Below are positions 45,301 to 57,479 of a DNA stretch of 64,000 bases, piece by piece. Where the stretch lies: positions 5,026,501-5,090,500 of the forward strand of contig OX485808.1 of assembly GCA_950295325.1 (NCBI GenBank), written 5' to 3'. How positions within the stretch are numbered: position 1 is the stretch's first letter; the number at the start of each line of letters is the position of its first letter. This stretch comes from Polytrichum commune. Its lineage: Eukaryota > Streptophyta > Polytrichopsida > Polytrichales > Polytrichaceae. The notes beneath the pieces are model-generated. The model was given only the letters and a program-made list of their open reading frames with translations. It was not told the origin of the DNA and did no database searches. A program made the translations under genes and the position numbers.

Positions 45301-48300
45301 TTGTGGAAAAGGTTCCAACTAAGAAAAATCTAAACACGTAAAGTTAAGAATAATTGTGATATCTTTGTAAGCTTGATGGACTATCGTTGACAATTCAAAC
45401 TAGGTCATGCTTAAAAAATCCTTATCTATACATGATATCATGAATGATAGATAAATGAATTGAGTTGATTCCATATTATGGATTAATATCAACTAGATGA
45501 TTCCCTAGGTATAAATCTTAAATCTTTCATAGTTATATACTTTGAAATTTGAGAATTGTATTATTCTTAATCCAAATACTTTAGTATCAACACTAAGTAT
45601 TCTTACCTGTAAATTGGTTGCCAACTAGTATAAGGATGTTGAGTTGCATCAAATAACCCAAAAATATTGGAATACTCCCAGTCAAATCATTTTGATATAG
45701 ATCAATTTTAATCAAATTATGACAATTCTCTAGCATTTGAGGAATGGTACCTGCAAGTCTAAAACATGTCATTGTTTAGTAGATTTTGGATAATCATGAT
45801 CTCAAGCACATGTTTATCAACAAAGTTAATACATGATAATATTTTCTTGTAATATATTTCATATTCCCAAGTGAGAACTACTTCCATGAAATGATTAGAA
45901 TTTTGAAATCAAGAAGGGTTACACTCAACAAGAAATATAAGAATGCACAATTTTATCCTTTTTTTTTTGTTAATGGAAGCATTACATCTAATATAGACGT
46001 GCATTCTCATAAGTGTTATTACTCATCTTAATTAAATCACCAATCCACTTTTTATGAGCCATGAATCCCAATGTCCTCATAATCATACAAGAGTAAACTT
46101 TTAAAATATATATCTAACATGATATCCAATTCTAATTTCCTATGAAAATATTTTAGTTCAAAATGAAATTCCCGGATTTATGAATGGGGTTGTAAATGAC
46201 ACAATAATTCACTTAATATTTGGAGACATTGGATGGCATAATGTTTTACTTATGATGCAAAAAATAAAAAATAAAAAACTAGAATAAAATAAAATAAAAT
46301 AAAATAATGGAAGGCTATCTTTTTTATATCACAAAAATGATAGAAATTAGTGTGCCATCTATGAGAAAGTTTCCGCTAGTTGCATACAACAAAATTAAAC
46401 ACAAAAATTGATAAAAAGTGGACTTCATGTCCACATTTTATTTCTCAAATAACGTTGTTTTTGTAAATAGATTCTTACACAACACATTTAGTATGTAATA
46501 TATACATGACTTAGGTTGTAATTAATCTCATGATTGTACAATTTTTATTTTATTTTATAACAATTGGACATCAAATCTCAACCAAATGAAATTTGTCATA
46601 AAGAAATATTTTTATTGCTATGTGTAGGATTTTAAATCATTACCCTCTATTATTTAAATCAATTTAAATGATATCAATTTCATTCAAATTGAATTTTTTA
46701 GTACCATTCATAATCAACTCTCATATATGCATACATTGTAAATCCAAATGACTTTGGAACACCAAAAAAAATTCCAAATTTAAGATATATAATCTTAGTT
46801 TGTGAAAAAAAAATTATTTTGAAACCAATGAGTTATGATATGAAGTTTACTAAGATATTTGAGAATACTAACTATATGGATGGTAGATTTAAATACATTT
46901 TAATAATTTTGTTTTGCAATCTTATTGTTTAGGAATCTTACAACCCTCATTTCATAGCACATGAATAATGTGAACAAGGCTTCAATCTTTAGAAACTAAC
47001 GTTCCATAAAAGACTCATGCAATATTGTTTGTTGTTATTTATATATTCACATATCAACAACACTTACTTGCAAACTTCAATCATGTACATATAAAAAATG
47101 AATAACGTCCTACATCGCAAAGCATATTTTTATCCTTTTAGAATAACTACAACGTATGTATTATGAATAACAAGTTCATAATTTTGATTTGAAAAGTATT
47201 AGTCTTTATGAAGTTCATACAAATACAAAATAACAAGTAAGTTATACATACATAACGTAAGCCTTTTGTTGTCAAAATATCTACATCAATACCAAAAGTA
47301 AATAAATATATAATGGTATATCATGAGCTTTGAATGTACTTACCAATGAGTTTGTTTGAGGATAAATGAAGCTCTTGAAGTTGTGTCAATTGACCTAAGC
47401 TTGTAGGAATGGTTCCAATCAATTCATTGGCAAATAAGCAAAGTGTAATTAAACTGCGACAATCTCCTAAACTTTGAGGAATATTTCCTGTAACACAACG
47501 ATATATTAAATATTTGTTACACAATAATAATTTTGGAGCATCAACATGTTGGGATTAGATTATTACAAAAAAATAATTAACATCCTTGTTATAGTATGTT
47601 ATGAGATTTTCATTGTTGGATGAAACTGGAACCATTTGTTTTATATGTGTGTGTGTGTGTGTGTGTGAGATTAAAAATGATTTCATTTTAAAATTTCACT
47701 TCTTAAAAATAAAATTGTAAACAAATTTTTAGAGGGTATGTTTTGAATAAAATATATACATAACTCCACCCCATAACATCTCACAATTATTTTAACATTC
47801 ATAAGAAATAAGAAATAAACATAAATTTTTTATCAAATGAAACTTGTCTCTAGAAAACCTTGTTAATACTATGTATATGGCATATACTACCCATTATTAT
47901 ATTTGTAGGTTAAATTCATATCATCTAATAGTGTGACTTTTTGTATCATCCATAAAAGCTCTCAAGTTTTGATATATTATAGCTCTATGTGACATGGTTG
48001 AGACATGCAATTGTGCCTACAAATCAAAGACTTGATTAGTCCATTTTTGTTTTGTACACATCCATAGGATCAACTCCAAAACAATTAACAATTATTTTGT
48101 CATGAAGGTTTGTATAAAATGAAATTATATGGAATGTGTTTTGTGTTCTCTAACTTTCCAATACTAACTTGATATTACAATATTACCTAAATATTACTGT
48201 TATAATATCAATAATAATTACACAATATAAAATTATTATACATTTATTTTTTATGTATTATATATAAAATCTTAATTAAGAACATAATTTTGTACATTTT

Positions 48301-49975
48301 GGTTTTAGAAAATTCATATTTAAAATTAAACTTGTGAAGTTATTGATATGTTAACCTAGTGACGTCCAAGTTATTTTATTAAATTTTCTTAAAACTTTGG
48401 AGATATAATTTCGGCATGTGCCATATGAAACAACATCTTTTAACCAAATATATAACTAGATATTTTACGTGATTTTAGATGATGTCATGATTTAATAGGA
48501 AGTTATTGAACTATTATATACATTACACGTGCCATGGGATATTGGTGATATTATTTTCATCTACACATACTAAAGTAATAACAATTGTAACATAAATTTA
48601 TGAAATGTTAACAGTTATACAACAAGAGTACCATTGTTTATGCATAATAAATATATTAAAATGAGACCTCGGCTTACTTACCAATCAAATTGTTGCTAGA
48701 TAGATCAAGATGTTGAAGTTGGGTCAATTGGCCTAAACTTGTGGGAATACTCCCATTCAAATTGTTGGAAAATAAGCGAATAATTTTCAAATTGCGACAA
48801 TTTTGCAAGCTTGAAGGAATTGTCCCTGCAAATAACAATGTTGGAATTTGTCAATAAATATTCTAGATCAAGATGATGTCATGTTGTATCTTGAAGATTG
48901 AATGTCAAGCCCCCTTCTCCCACCCAAAAATATTTTTTTAAGTATGAGAAATAAAAATATAGCTCCGAATATAACGTGGCCAATAATTGGCAATTTTCTT
49001 CATAAGAATGACACCTAGAATGAAATGTATTTCATAAAATGGGTGGATTTTATAAATTTTGATCACAAAAACAAGATTTTAGCAATATATTAGATATTAT
49101 AATTCATTTAAGTCACCCATTGCATCAACTAACCCATCATAATATTACAATTACAAACACTTTTGTATATGGAGTGCGTATGCTATGCCAAAATTGAATA
49201 ATGCATGCTAAAATGATTTTATAATTCATGTTGATCATAAAAAAAATGCATGTCAAGTGCACTCACCAGTAAATTTGTTCCAAAACAGTAAAAGTTCTTG
49301 AAGTAGCGATAGCTGACCTATTTCTGTGGGAATATTTCCAGTGAGTTGATTGAACCCCAAATAAAGTTTAGTCAAGTTGGTACAATTTTGTAAACTTGAG
49401 GGAATATTCCCACTCAAGTTATTACTAGTCAAATCTAGATGGGACAAATATGCAAGGTTACCAATCGAAGGCGAAATTGTTCCGTTCAATTGAGAGACTG
49501 CAAGACCTAGGGTCACAACTTGTAAGTTTAAGTTGCATGCTACTCCATTCCACTTATGGCAATGGCTAGATGGATCGTTATCTGTCACTACCCAGTTGGC
49601 CATGACCTGCAAAGGATCCGCAACAATGAATTTCTTGAATTCAAGTAATGCTTGGACATCATCCAGTAATGTTGCACTTGAACTCAAAAGTATTCTTTTG
49701 CTATGCTTGTCTGGGCTTTCTTGAAGTGTTTGGTGTGCTTGTTGTTGTTCGTTGACCAATTCATCATGTTGCCTATTGTTAGCTTGTAAGCCTATACCCC
49801 ATATTTTCCTAACACTCTCAGATTGTCCACTTGTTGTAAATAAGTCACGATGCTCTTGTGGATTGGCTAAATGATCAAACACAAATGTTAGTCCTAAAAG
49901 AATGATGACACTAAATTCTATCATCCATGGTTTGCCAATTGCCATTTTGAAAGGCGACAACCAATATGGCAACAT
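42361..49975 (-). CDS. LRR receptor-like protein (RLP), six exons
   Basis: Exons: 49975-49267, 48825-48682, 47487-47344, 45750-45607, 44985-44842 and 43508-42361. They sum to 2,433 nt and 810 aa, with matching phase 1 at every junction. Exon 1 has an N-terminal hydrophobic segment (FSVIILLGLTFVF), a possible second start at 49,945, and an LRR N-cap with a paired-Cys region (DDVQALLEFKKF, then CHKWNGVACN). Exons 2-5 are each exactly 144 nt and encode two 24-residue LRRs. Exon 6 has further LRRs, an island-like segment (TGFKLTQVVELENVG), four closing LRRs, an LPGNDGLCG cap, a Gly-rich membrane helix (AGFFIGFGIGFCFVMSLVLF) and a short tail without kinase. This architecture is typical of plasma-membrane RLPs in immunity or development, which signal with SOBIR1-type kinases. 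The ligand is unknown. Confidence 0.85.
47648..47667. repeat. GT microsatellite in an RLP intron
   Basis: About ten GT/TG units in the intron between the second and third exons (counted from the right). Confidence 0.8.
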
Positions 49976-52900
49976 TCCTCAATCTCAATACATGACACTA
50001 CTCTCATAAGCTACAATGTAGTTCACCAAACAATACTTGGTGTACGGAAAGTTAACACGTGAAGTTCTTACTGGAGTAAGCCTTTCCAAGTGAAGGATGG
50101 GAACTCAACATGACCAAAGAAACAACAACCAAGCTTACAACAACTTTACTAGTCTACCATCCCTTTCACAAAACATGGCTCGTCGAGTTCTCTCTTGTCT
50201 CCAAGCTTTTATGCAAGCCTTAGACAAAGTTTAGAAGTTGTTTGATAATTGCGGTTCACAATGGATTAAGATAATCAAAGTACAAGTACAAGTGTGGTAC
50301 AAGTGTAGACCAAATTGTCTAGAGAGGGGTACATGACATTATTAACCTTCATGTTCAACTTTCTAATATTATGCACATTACAAACTTTCATTTTGTAAAG
50401 GTTTGCTCATCTTTTAAAGACTTTTGTGTTGCATGTTCATTGTTGGATTCTAATGACCTATACTATAATAAACCTTGGCCTTGATGTAGTAGACAAGACT
50501 TGAACACAAACATGTCAATATGCAAGTACAAGAACCAAATCATCTATTTGAAGAGGGCTTTAATATCATCAATCTTCGTGAAATCTTCTATCCTTACACA
50601 CAATCAACACTTTCACTGTGACTTTGGCTTGCTCACCAAGTTCATGACTTTTGTGCGCGTTGTCCTATGGATTTTTACCTATAAAATGAATTGATTTATA
50701 TAATTTTATAAAAGGATTGTCAAATCAACCACGCATTGGTTAAAATGACCACAATCAATATTATAGCATGGAGTAACACCTTGCTCTTCATTGGGTGTGC
50801 AATGAAAAATCACATTATGATAGGTCATGTGACCGTGCGATGCGTCTTTGTGGTCATTTAACAAACTACGTGGTCGATTTAAGAATTCCATTTCATAATG
50901 GTCTTTTGATGTGCTGGAATAGTTGAAGCAAGGTGTGGTATGAACGAAATTGAAAAGCACACATTGTTTCAAATAAATTATCTACAAAGGACATGATGAC
51001 ATTGCGACATGCAAATCTTCATATCTTTCCATTTACTTACACAAATGTAATTATGGCTTGCTTGTCCTTGAAGAAATCTTGTCTATGAGTCCTTGTGAGC
51101 CACTATTTTCAACCTCTTTATTGATTCATAAACAAGTGCTATGAAGCCCCTTTCCCCTCGCTCACCTTTTAGGAATCATGATATATTATATTGGGAGGTT
51201 TTTAGTGTTAGAGGTGAGTTTCCACGTAGGTCACTTGCCCACCACATTCTAGTGTGGATAAGGACAAACCCGCCAAAATGTAGAGGGAATCTAGTGGGAT
51301 AGGGTTCGTATGTGCCAACTAGCTACTCCCAACTTCTCAAATCCGGGGCCCACCTACTAACCTCCTCCTTCAGGTTAAAACCTCCTCGTCCTAAAACCAA
51401 GTCTTCAATCCTTTGGTGACTGGAACTTGTAAGTTAAAGATTCTTTAGTGAACACATAAAAGTCTAGCAGCATGTGTCCACGACCCTCCACATTCTAGTG
51501 GACCGCCATAATGTGAGTGGGTAGTGGCTTGTGCATAACTACATGCGAACACTTCCGACCCACTGTTTTCTAGAATCTAATGAGCGAGCTGCCTACATGG
51601 AAGCTCAGCCTTGGTAGACGACTTTGAGAGGCCATATGACATCATCAATCTTAATGAACTTTCTATTCCTTTACACAATTGTACTTCATTTTGCCCATTC
51701 TTCATGACTTTTCTGTGTCAAATCCTTGAGTCATTGCAAGCTACTAATATTCAACCTTGGCCTCTATAAAGTAGACAAACCCCAAAGTTCATGGGAGTCA
51801 TGCACTTGTTTAAACGTTGGTTTACATATAACTCTCATGCACATGTTAATATTAGTATATGGGAAGTTACAGAACTATAAGCAAAACATGTCGAGGATTT
51901 TCTTACAATTGAAAAATCAGTATTGGAGCTCACAAAAGGGTGTTGAAGGGAAGGGGGCTTCGTAGCCGATAAATACCTCACATGAGTGCATTAATATTAG
52001 AGGCATCAGCGTGTAGTATATATATATATGCATAGCTTGTACATCTATCTATCTATCTATATATATATATATATAGACACACTATTGTAATGTACTATGC
52101 AAAAAAACATGTATTCATGGACCTCTCAATTTTTTCTAGAGGTAAGATACTTCCTTTTTATTTCATTATATTTTTAATGCATTCATACGTCCTCTTGTAT
52201 GGCCACCTTCCACTATTTCACTAGAGTGGAGATTAGATTCTTTGCATTTTTGTGCAAGGATTTAAAAGTCCAAAATTCTTCAAAATACTCATAAGTTCAT
52301 TCATAATTACCCATAAACACTTCCATACATTCAACCATTGGAGGATTTTGAAAGAGTTGTGCATAGTGAGCCAGGTGGCCTCATTATAGCACTCTAGCAT
52401 TTATGTCATGAAATATTATCATGAATGATTGACATTTGGATGAAAAATCTCTTAGTAAGTGACAATATTTGGAACGTTGAAAATTCATAATGTCCAAATA
52501 TTTTATTAGAAATGACAAACAATATTAGGTTTACATTTAGTGTTAATGACACTGTAACACGGGCGGTTTACAATTAGTATTGAGCAAGACAAATGGACTT
52601 CGTGACAGTAAATAAAATATTTAGTGTAGTACCATGCTTTAATGAAGTCAATAATCCATCTTAAATCTAGTATTGAAATGTTCTAGGACGATAAATGCCA
52701 AATTACACCAGACTCACAAAATGAGGCACATAGTCTTCCTGAGAGGTTCATTGCCTTGTGATAAGTTTGTATTGAAATTGTGTTTTACTTGTGTTCCAAA
52801 TCATCACATAAAAGCATTACAAAACATCACAAAGAAATGGTTTTGTGACAGGTAAAGAACGGTGTTTAAGGAAAACACTTCCTTACTGCAATGCGATGAT

Positions 52901-53069
52901 GACATTATCCCTTGTGTTCAAGACCTGGAGCTTTGCCGTCAAAACTGGCCTCATTCCTCATCTTTGTGCTCAAAGATTCCTCTCATTTGTCGCATCTCCC
53001 ACCATCAATTAGCGCCTTCAATCGCTTATTGTTAAACATTCCGTCCTTTTTGTGTTTCCTCCACCAGGT
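49976..53069. other. RLP upstream region and intergenic DNA
   Basis: The RLP promoter should lie just right of 49,975; no clear TATA box was identified. The rest is AT-rich without recognised genes. A compound TA/CTAT microsatellite lies at about 52,016-52,076. Short words such as CCACATTCTAGTG recur near 51,240 and 51,490, suggesting an old repeat. Confidence 0.4.
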
Positions 53070-53309
53070 TTAATTAGCGGTGACGGCACATCCATACCAC
53101 CCGAATTCCTCATTCTGAAAATACAGACCTCCATACGTCCTTGTTGATGCTTGCTCTGCACATGGAGGTCGTTTAGGTCGTCTTCGCCGTTTCGTCATCA
53201 TCATGGAGTTCGATAGTGATGAACCCAATTCCTCCTTGGCCATATATACTCCATCGTAGCGTCCATTTGCGGGCTTCAAGCCCAACTTTTCTGCGATTGT
53301 TTCCTCCAA
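53070..53309 (-). CDS. Hypothetical small protein or exon, two similar motifs
   Basis: This frame of 79 codons contains two related motifs, RYDGVYMAKEELG and RTYGGLYFQNEEFG, separated by a basic KRRRRPKRP stretch. The internal repeat gives some reason to think it is or was coding. Neighbouring sequence gives no matching exons and no family is recognised. Confidence 0.25.
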   Translation of the reverse strand: MEETIAEKLGLKPANGRYDGVYMAKEELGSSLSNSMMMTKRRRRPKRPPCAEQASTRTYGGLYFQNEEFGWYGCAVTAN

Positions 53310-54690
53310 AACCCATGTTTTACTCTAGCGGTACACCACAATGTCACTACAACAACAAGAAGCTACTCTCGGAGGCTCTTCACTTGTTACATTGCCAAAT
53401 GTACGATGGGTGAAAATGGTACGCCGACTAGTCGCTCGTATGCTCATGCACAAATACATCCATCAAGCAACACACAAATTTCTTCAAGAATAAATTTACA
53501 ACAACTTTGAGATCAATCAAATGTTAATTGAAGTTGTTTTATGAGCATAATAAATAGAAAAAGTCATTGATGTTTAGTTGTGCAATGAAGTTGTTCAAAA
53601 CTATGAATCTCAAAGTTGTTCCAAGTTGCAAGCCAACATTAATTAGACAATTATATGGAAATCATTGTATTTCCATATAAAAAATTGCTTAAAATGAATA
53701 TTAGAGTTTACTTTGATAGAAACTAAAATTATCTAGATTCCTTTGAATATGATGAAAATTGTACATTGGTATGGATGTGACATGTATGCTTGTACGATTT
53801 TGAACTTTGTTGATATAAAATTTTAAAATAAGAATAATGACATTGTATTTTGGAAAAATAGTTTAACATGTAAAGTTATAAGGAAATGAATATATAGGTA
53901 GACCTTATAAATTGTTTGGTAAGCTAGCTTTCTCTTACCACGATATGTTAATTGATGGGAGTCTCCACCACAATAGTCACACCAGAAGAAATCTTGTCCA
54001 AATCAACCCTACAGGGTTGCAAGAATTTCAGTGGAAACGGTCACCGGTATGCGGTGGTAGCAATCCGTTGATGCAATCTTGATGGCCTAGGTAAAAGCCG
54101 GGTGATGCATCCAATAATGTTATTTTCAACCCCTTGGGGCTTCTGTGGGTGACACTCCCCATTTTGGGGGTGAAGCATACCCTTTGCCCATTCTACCACA
54201 ATGGGTAGGGTGGATTGGGTTTTGGGTGACATTTGTTCGGTGCCCTCTTGGTTACGTGCGTCGGTATTGGTGTACTTTGTGGTGCGCACCACCTACCCGC
54301 ATCGGTGGACATACCAAGACTGCCACCGTTGTGGGTGCACACATGCCATTCACCTATCAGTGTGGACACGACCCACATTGGAGTATATGGAGGGTATGAC
54401 AAGTTACCCGTCCACAGGTGGTGCATACGGGTCACCGAACTAACTGAATGAGGGTGGACATATTGGGCGGCATGGTGCATTATTGTAAACCGGGTTGGGT
54501 GTCGGGTCCGGTATAGGGTACATATGGAGGTGGCATTCGGGTACATACTCACCCACATGGTCACCACTGCCGGTTTTGCTTTCAATTGTCGTATCCACAC
54601 ATGCCATGTTAGTCGACAAGTGGTCAAAGAGGTGCCATTCGTTACCCGTGAGTGGGTGGCGTTCAATGGGTGAGGGTGGGGGCTGCCTAA
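53310..54690. other. AT-rich DNA changing to a GC-rich block
   Basis: AT-rich until about 53,990, then G/T-rich on the plus strand with repeated GTGGGT/CCACAT words. Overlapping open frames on both strands from 54,040 to 54,700 follow from this composition; no protein is recognised. Confidence 0.4.
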
Positions 54691-54695
54691 ATACC

Positions 54696-54720
54696 CCCGA
54701 CGAGCGTTGCACTCGTCGGG
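54696..54720. other. Perfect 9-bp hairpin CCCGACGAG/CTCGTCGGG
   Basis: Stem 54,696-54,704 pairs with 54,712-54,720 around a 7-nt loop, directly after CTAAATACC. It could be a terminal hairpin of a mobile element or an RNA fold. The function is unknown. Confidence 0.5.
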
Positions 54721-54980
54721 CGGCGGGCAAGGGCATCCCCAAAAAATGCCCGAGGCTAGGTCAGCCCCAAGCTTGCCGGCCCCGCCCTGCCCGTCCGCCC
54801 CGCCGGCCCTGCTCCGACGCTCCTTTCCGATCCGCTCCTCTCTGCTATGCGGTGTTGTGTTGTTGCTGCTCCCCAGTGCGGTGCTATGCTACTGCCACTG
54901 CTCCCTGCTGCTTTTACAGGTATGTATTGCTGCTCCCTGTGCTTTTGTATTGCTCCGACGTTGTTGCTGTGGATGCGCTA

Positions 54981-55290
54981 GTGATTTGGTAGGATGCCAA
55001 CACATGAGCATGGTGGTTTATGCCATTCTGTGAGGCCATGGAGTTTATGTTCGAAATTTGCAAGGTAGAGGCAGATGGAAATCTAATAGTAGATGTTGAG
55101 GTCAATGGTAGGACGCTCGAAGGAATTACTGAGCAACAAGGGTACAAATCCTATTGAACAATGATTTGGTGGGAAATGAACACATGAGCATGTTATTGGA
55201 CCGTGTGGTTTTTGTTTGAAATTTGGAGGTTAAGAGGCAGATGAAGTCTAATAGGTTGCAGGAGTTGAGATCAGTGGAAACTCAGTCCTT
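54981..55290. repeat. Diverged tandem duplication, about 180-bp period
   Basis: Copy one starts GATTTGGTAGGATGCC at 54,983 and copy two GATTTGGTGGGAAATG at 55,163. Both then share ACACATGAGCATG, a TTYGAAATTTG word, an AGAGGCAGATG word and GTTGAGGTCAATGG/GTTGAGATCAGTGG. Copy one has a 42-codon frame including DGNLIVDVEVNGRTLEG, possibly an old exon. Confidence 0.5.
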
Positions 55291-55679
55291 GTTTGGGGGT
55301 AGGTGCAGCCTCTCCTTTCGAAGGAAGGATGTTGCCATTCTTGCATCCTTAGGATAAGAGGTTTATATAGATGGATTGATTGATCCTTACCGTGTAGACT
55401 TAGTCTATTGAACTAATTGAGTTCACGGAAATTGAGGTTTAAGCACTTTGCACTCGCTCTTGTCCTTAAAATCTGATAGAGAAACATGAATTCACCCGTT
55501 GAAGGCATATCGATTATGCCTGAATGTGCGAAAAACTTCATGATCAAAAAATATGATTCTGTAGTATTGACGAAGTCATTTGGGGTTGACTTTACTTTTA
55601 AATTTTGTTCGAATTGAGGTTTGCCTACATTCCAAGGCTTTTTTTCTTCCTTCTGCTCATAAGACTTGTTACGGATGCA

Positions 55680-55875
55680 CATCTCATGTAATCAAATGTT
55701 AACTGGGATTTATGTGCGTGCAGATGACTACATATTTGTTGCAGTGGCTAAGTGTGCTTAAGATGGGAGCTCTGTAGAGTTGGTCTCTCTTTTTCTACAA
55801 TCAAAGGGGAGTGATTCGAAGGCAATAATCACAGGCTTGAGCTTCAGGACGAGTCGGCGGATGTCGATCCAGTCA
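55680..55875. repeat. Inverted copy of 62,830-63,018
   Basis: From CTCATGTAATCAAATG to GATCCAGTCAGTGGA this matches the reverse complement of 62,830-63,018 with many substitutions (roughly 88 % by eye). It is the outer part of the inverted duplication that contains the 61-62.8 kb palindrome. Confidence 0.75.
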
Positions 55876-57190
55876 GTGGAGGATATTCACATTGTGAATG
55901 GACTTTAGAAGTTCGATCGGAGTTTTTTTTTAATCAAGTTGTTTGCTTTCCAAGTGTAGATTCTGTACAAACTCCTACTGCAAATATATCCAACACTCGG
56001 GCAATGAGTTAGGCGTGGGTTTTAATTTGGTTAGAGAACTGCAACTGTGTTTGGTTTGCACAAGGAGTTTTTACAAATTCTTGCAATATTTCGAACACTT
56101 GGAATAAGTTAGGGGTAGGTTTGTTCGAGTGCTGCAATTTTGTTTGGTTTGCCCCGAGTGGAAGGAAAGAAAGGAAAGGACAAGAAAGGAAAGGACAAGA
56201 AAGGAAAGGAAGGAAGTGAGAATGTTTTTCAGGATTCGAGGTGGCACAGATTCAAGTTGATGATGACAACGAGTTGTATGGGTGTAGGGTTCCAAGTCTG
56301 CCGGTGACAATTCCGAATCACAAGATTCTCAAACAGACGAAGAAAAATGGAATGCTGCCAAGACTTCTCATTCGATTCGGTGGCATTTATCTGCTTCCCA
56401 CATTGCTTTGCATCCTCTCTTTAATTTTTTTTTGATGGGTTCGTTCTCTCTGATGGACATAGTCTTGAACTCTGAAAATCCTAGCTACACTTATGGTAAA
56501 ATTTGGGGGCATACTTACAGTGCGACTTACTCCCTTTGATGCACTATAGTTGTGTCCCATAGCATACACCATCATACATTAAAATAGTATGGAATCTTAT
56601 ACTCAAGGGAATTGCTCTCGTGGTCTACACACTGTCGCTCGTTTTTCCCATGATTGGATCGACAATATTTATATTGCACTGGGTTAGAAAACCTGTGTGA
56701 AGACAACAACAACAAGAATCTCGAGAATCAGAGTTCGCTCGTATTTTCTATGATTTCTGGAATGCAGAACTCTCAGTTCCATAAATGACCTCGGTGTGTT
56801 CAAGTAGATAAAGCCATGTTTTGTTATTCGAATATGTTGTCATGACTTGGTAGAATTTGGCCTTTACAAGTTGGTACAGTGTGAGCCACAATCACCCCCA
56901 CCCTTCAATTGCGTCCTAGTCCGGGTGGGAGATCATGTGCCACATCCTAAGCCTAACATCCTTATAAGCAAGTACAAATTCAATCCAATTGAAGTGGGAG
57001 AAGTGGTGTGTATAACACCTTTTGTTTATTCAATCAAGCAAGCATTCACAAATGCTTAATCAAGTACAATGTCAATGCACGACCAACTCATTAAATTCAC
57101 AAGTCTTAAATCTAATTAACCTCATTCTCCCCATTCAACCTTCCATCCCTGATGAAATTGTTCACGTCACTAACATTCCTTCCCTACAAT
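55876..57190. other. Intergenic DNA
   Basis: Contains a short purine minisatellite at 56,160-56,215 (GAAAGGAAAGGACAA units). A frame from about 56,232 (VAQIQVDDDNELYGCRVPSL) follows a TTTTTCAG acceptor-like site and may be an exon of an unknown gene. Otherwise nothing is recognised. Confidence 0.35.
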
Positions 57191-57197
57191 CTCCCCC

Positions 57198-57390
57198 ACC
57201 ACGTGGTGACGTTCAATGCCGCCCAATGGAGGCTTGCTGCAGGAGGGTTGAGTTCCATGGCTGCAGTTCAATTCATCCCAGCCACGACCACAAAACCACT
57301 CATTCCGTCCTTCTCTCCTCCCTGCGAGTGCGTGCTCTCCTTGGCCACAACAATCCCACCGTGGCCCGGTACCATGGCACTATAAGTATC
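57198..57390 (+). promoter_or_regulatory. Candidate promoter: G-box, TGACGT, CCAAT, TATA
   Basis: A 10-bp palindrome ACCACGTGGT (57,198-57,207) with a G-box core is followed at once by TGACGT and then CCCAATGG. TATAAGTA lies 180 bp downstream (57,381-57,388). Such a grouping is typical of light- or stress-responsive plant promoters. The gene it would drive was not identified; the next frame (57,449-57,637) is unremarkable. Confidence 0.35.
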
Positions 57391-57479
57391 CTGAATTGTT
57401 TCTTCTTACCAACGTCACGCGTGAATCCTCGTGATCGTTACGTGATCGTTGTGTCTTTGCAGCATCCAGTCTGACAAAG

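Noticed and set aside
54041-54742. Overlapping open frames on both strands in the GC-rich block
   Set aside because: Open in several frames at once with His/Thr/Trp-rich low-complexity content, as expected from repeated GTGGGT words.
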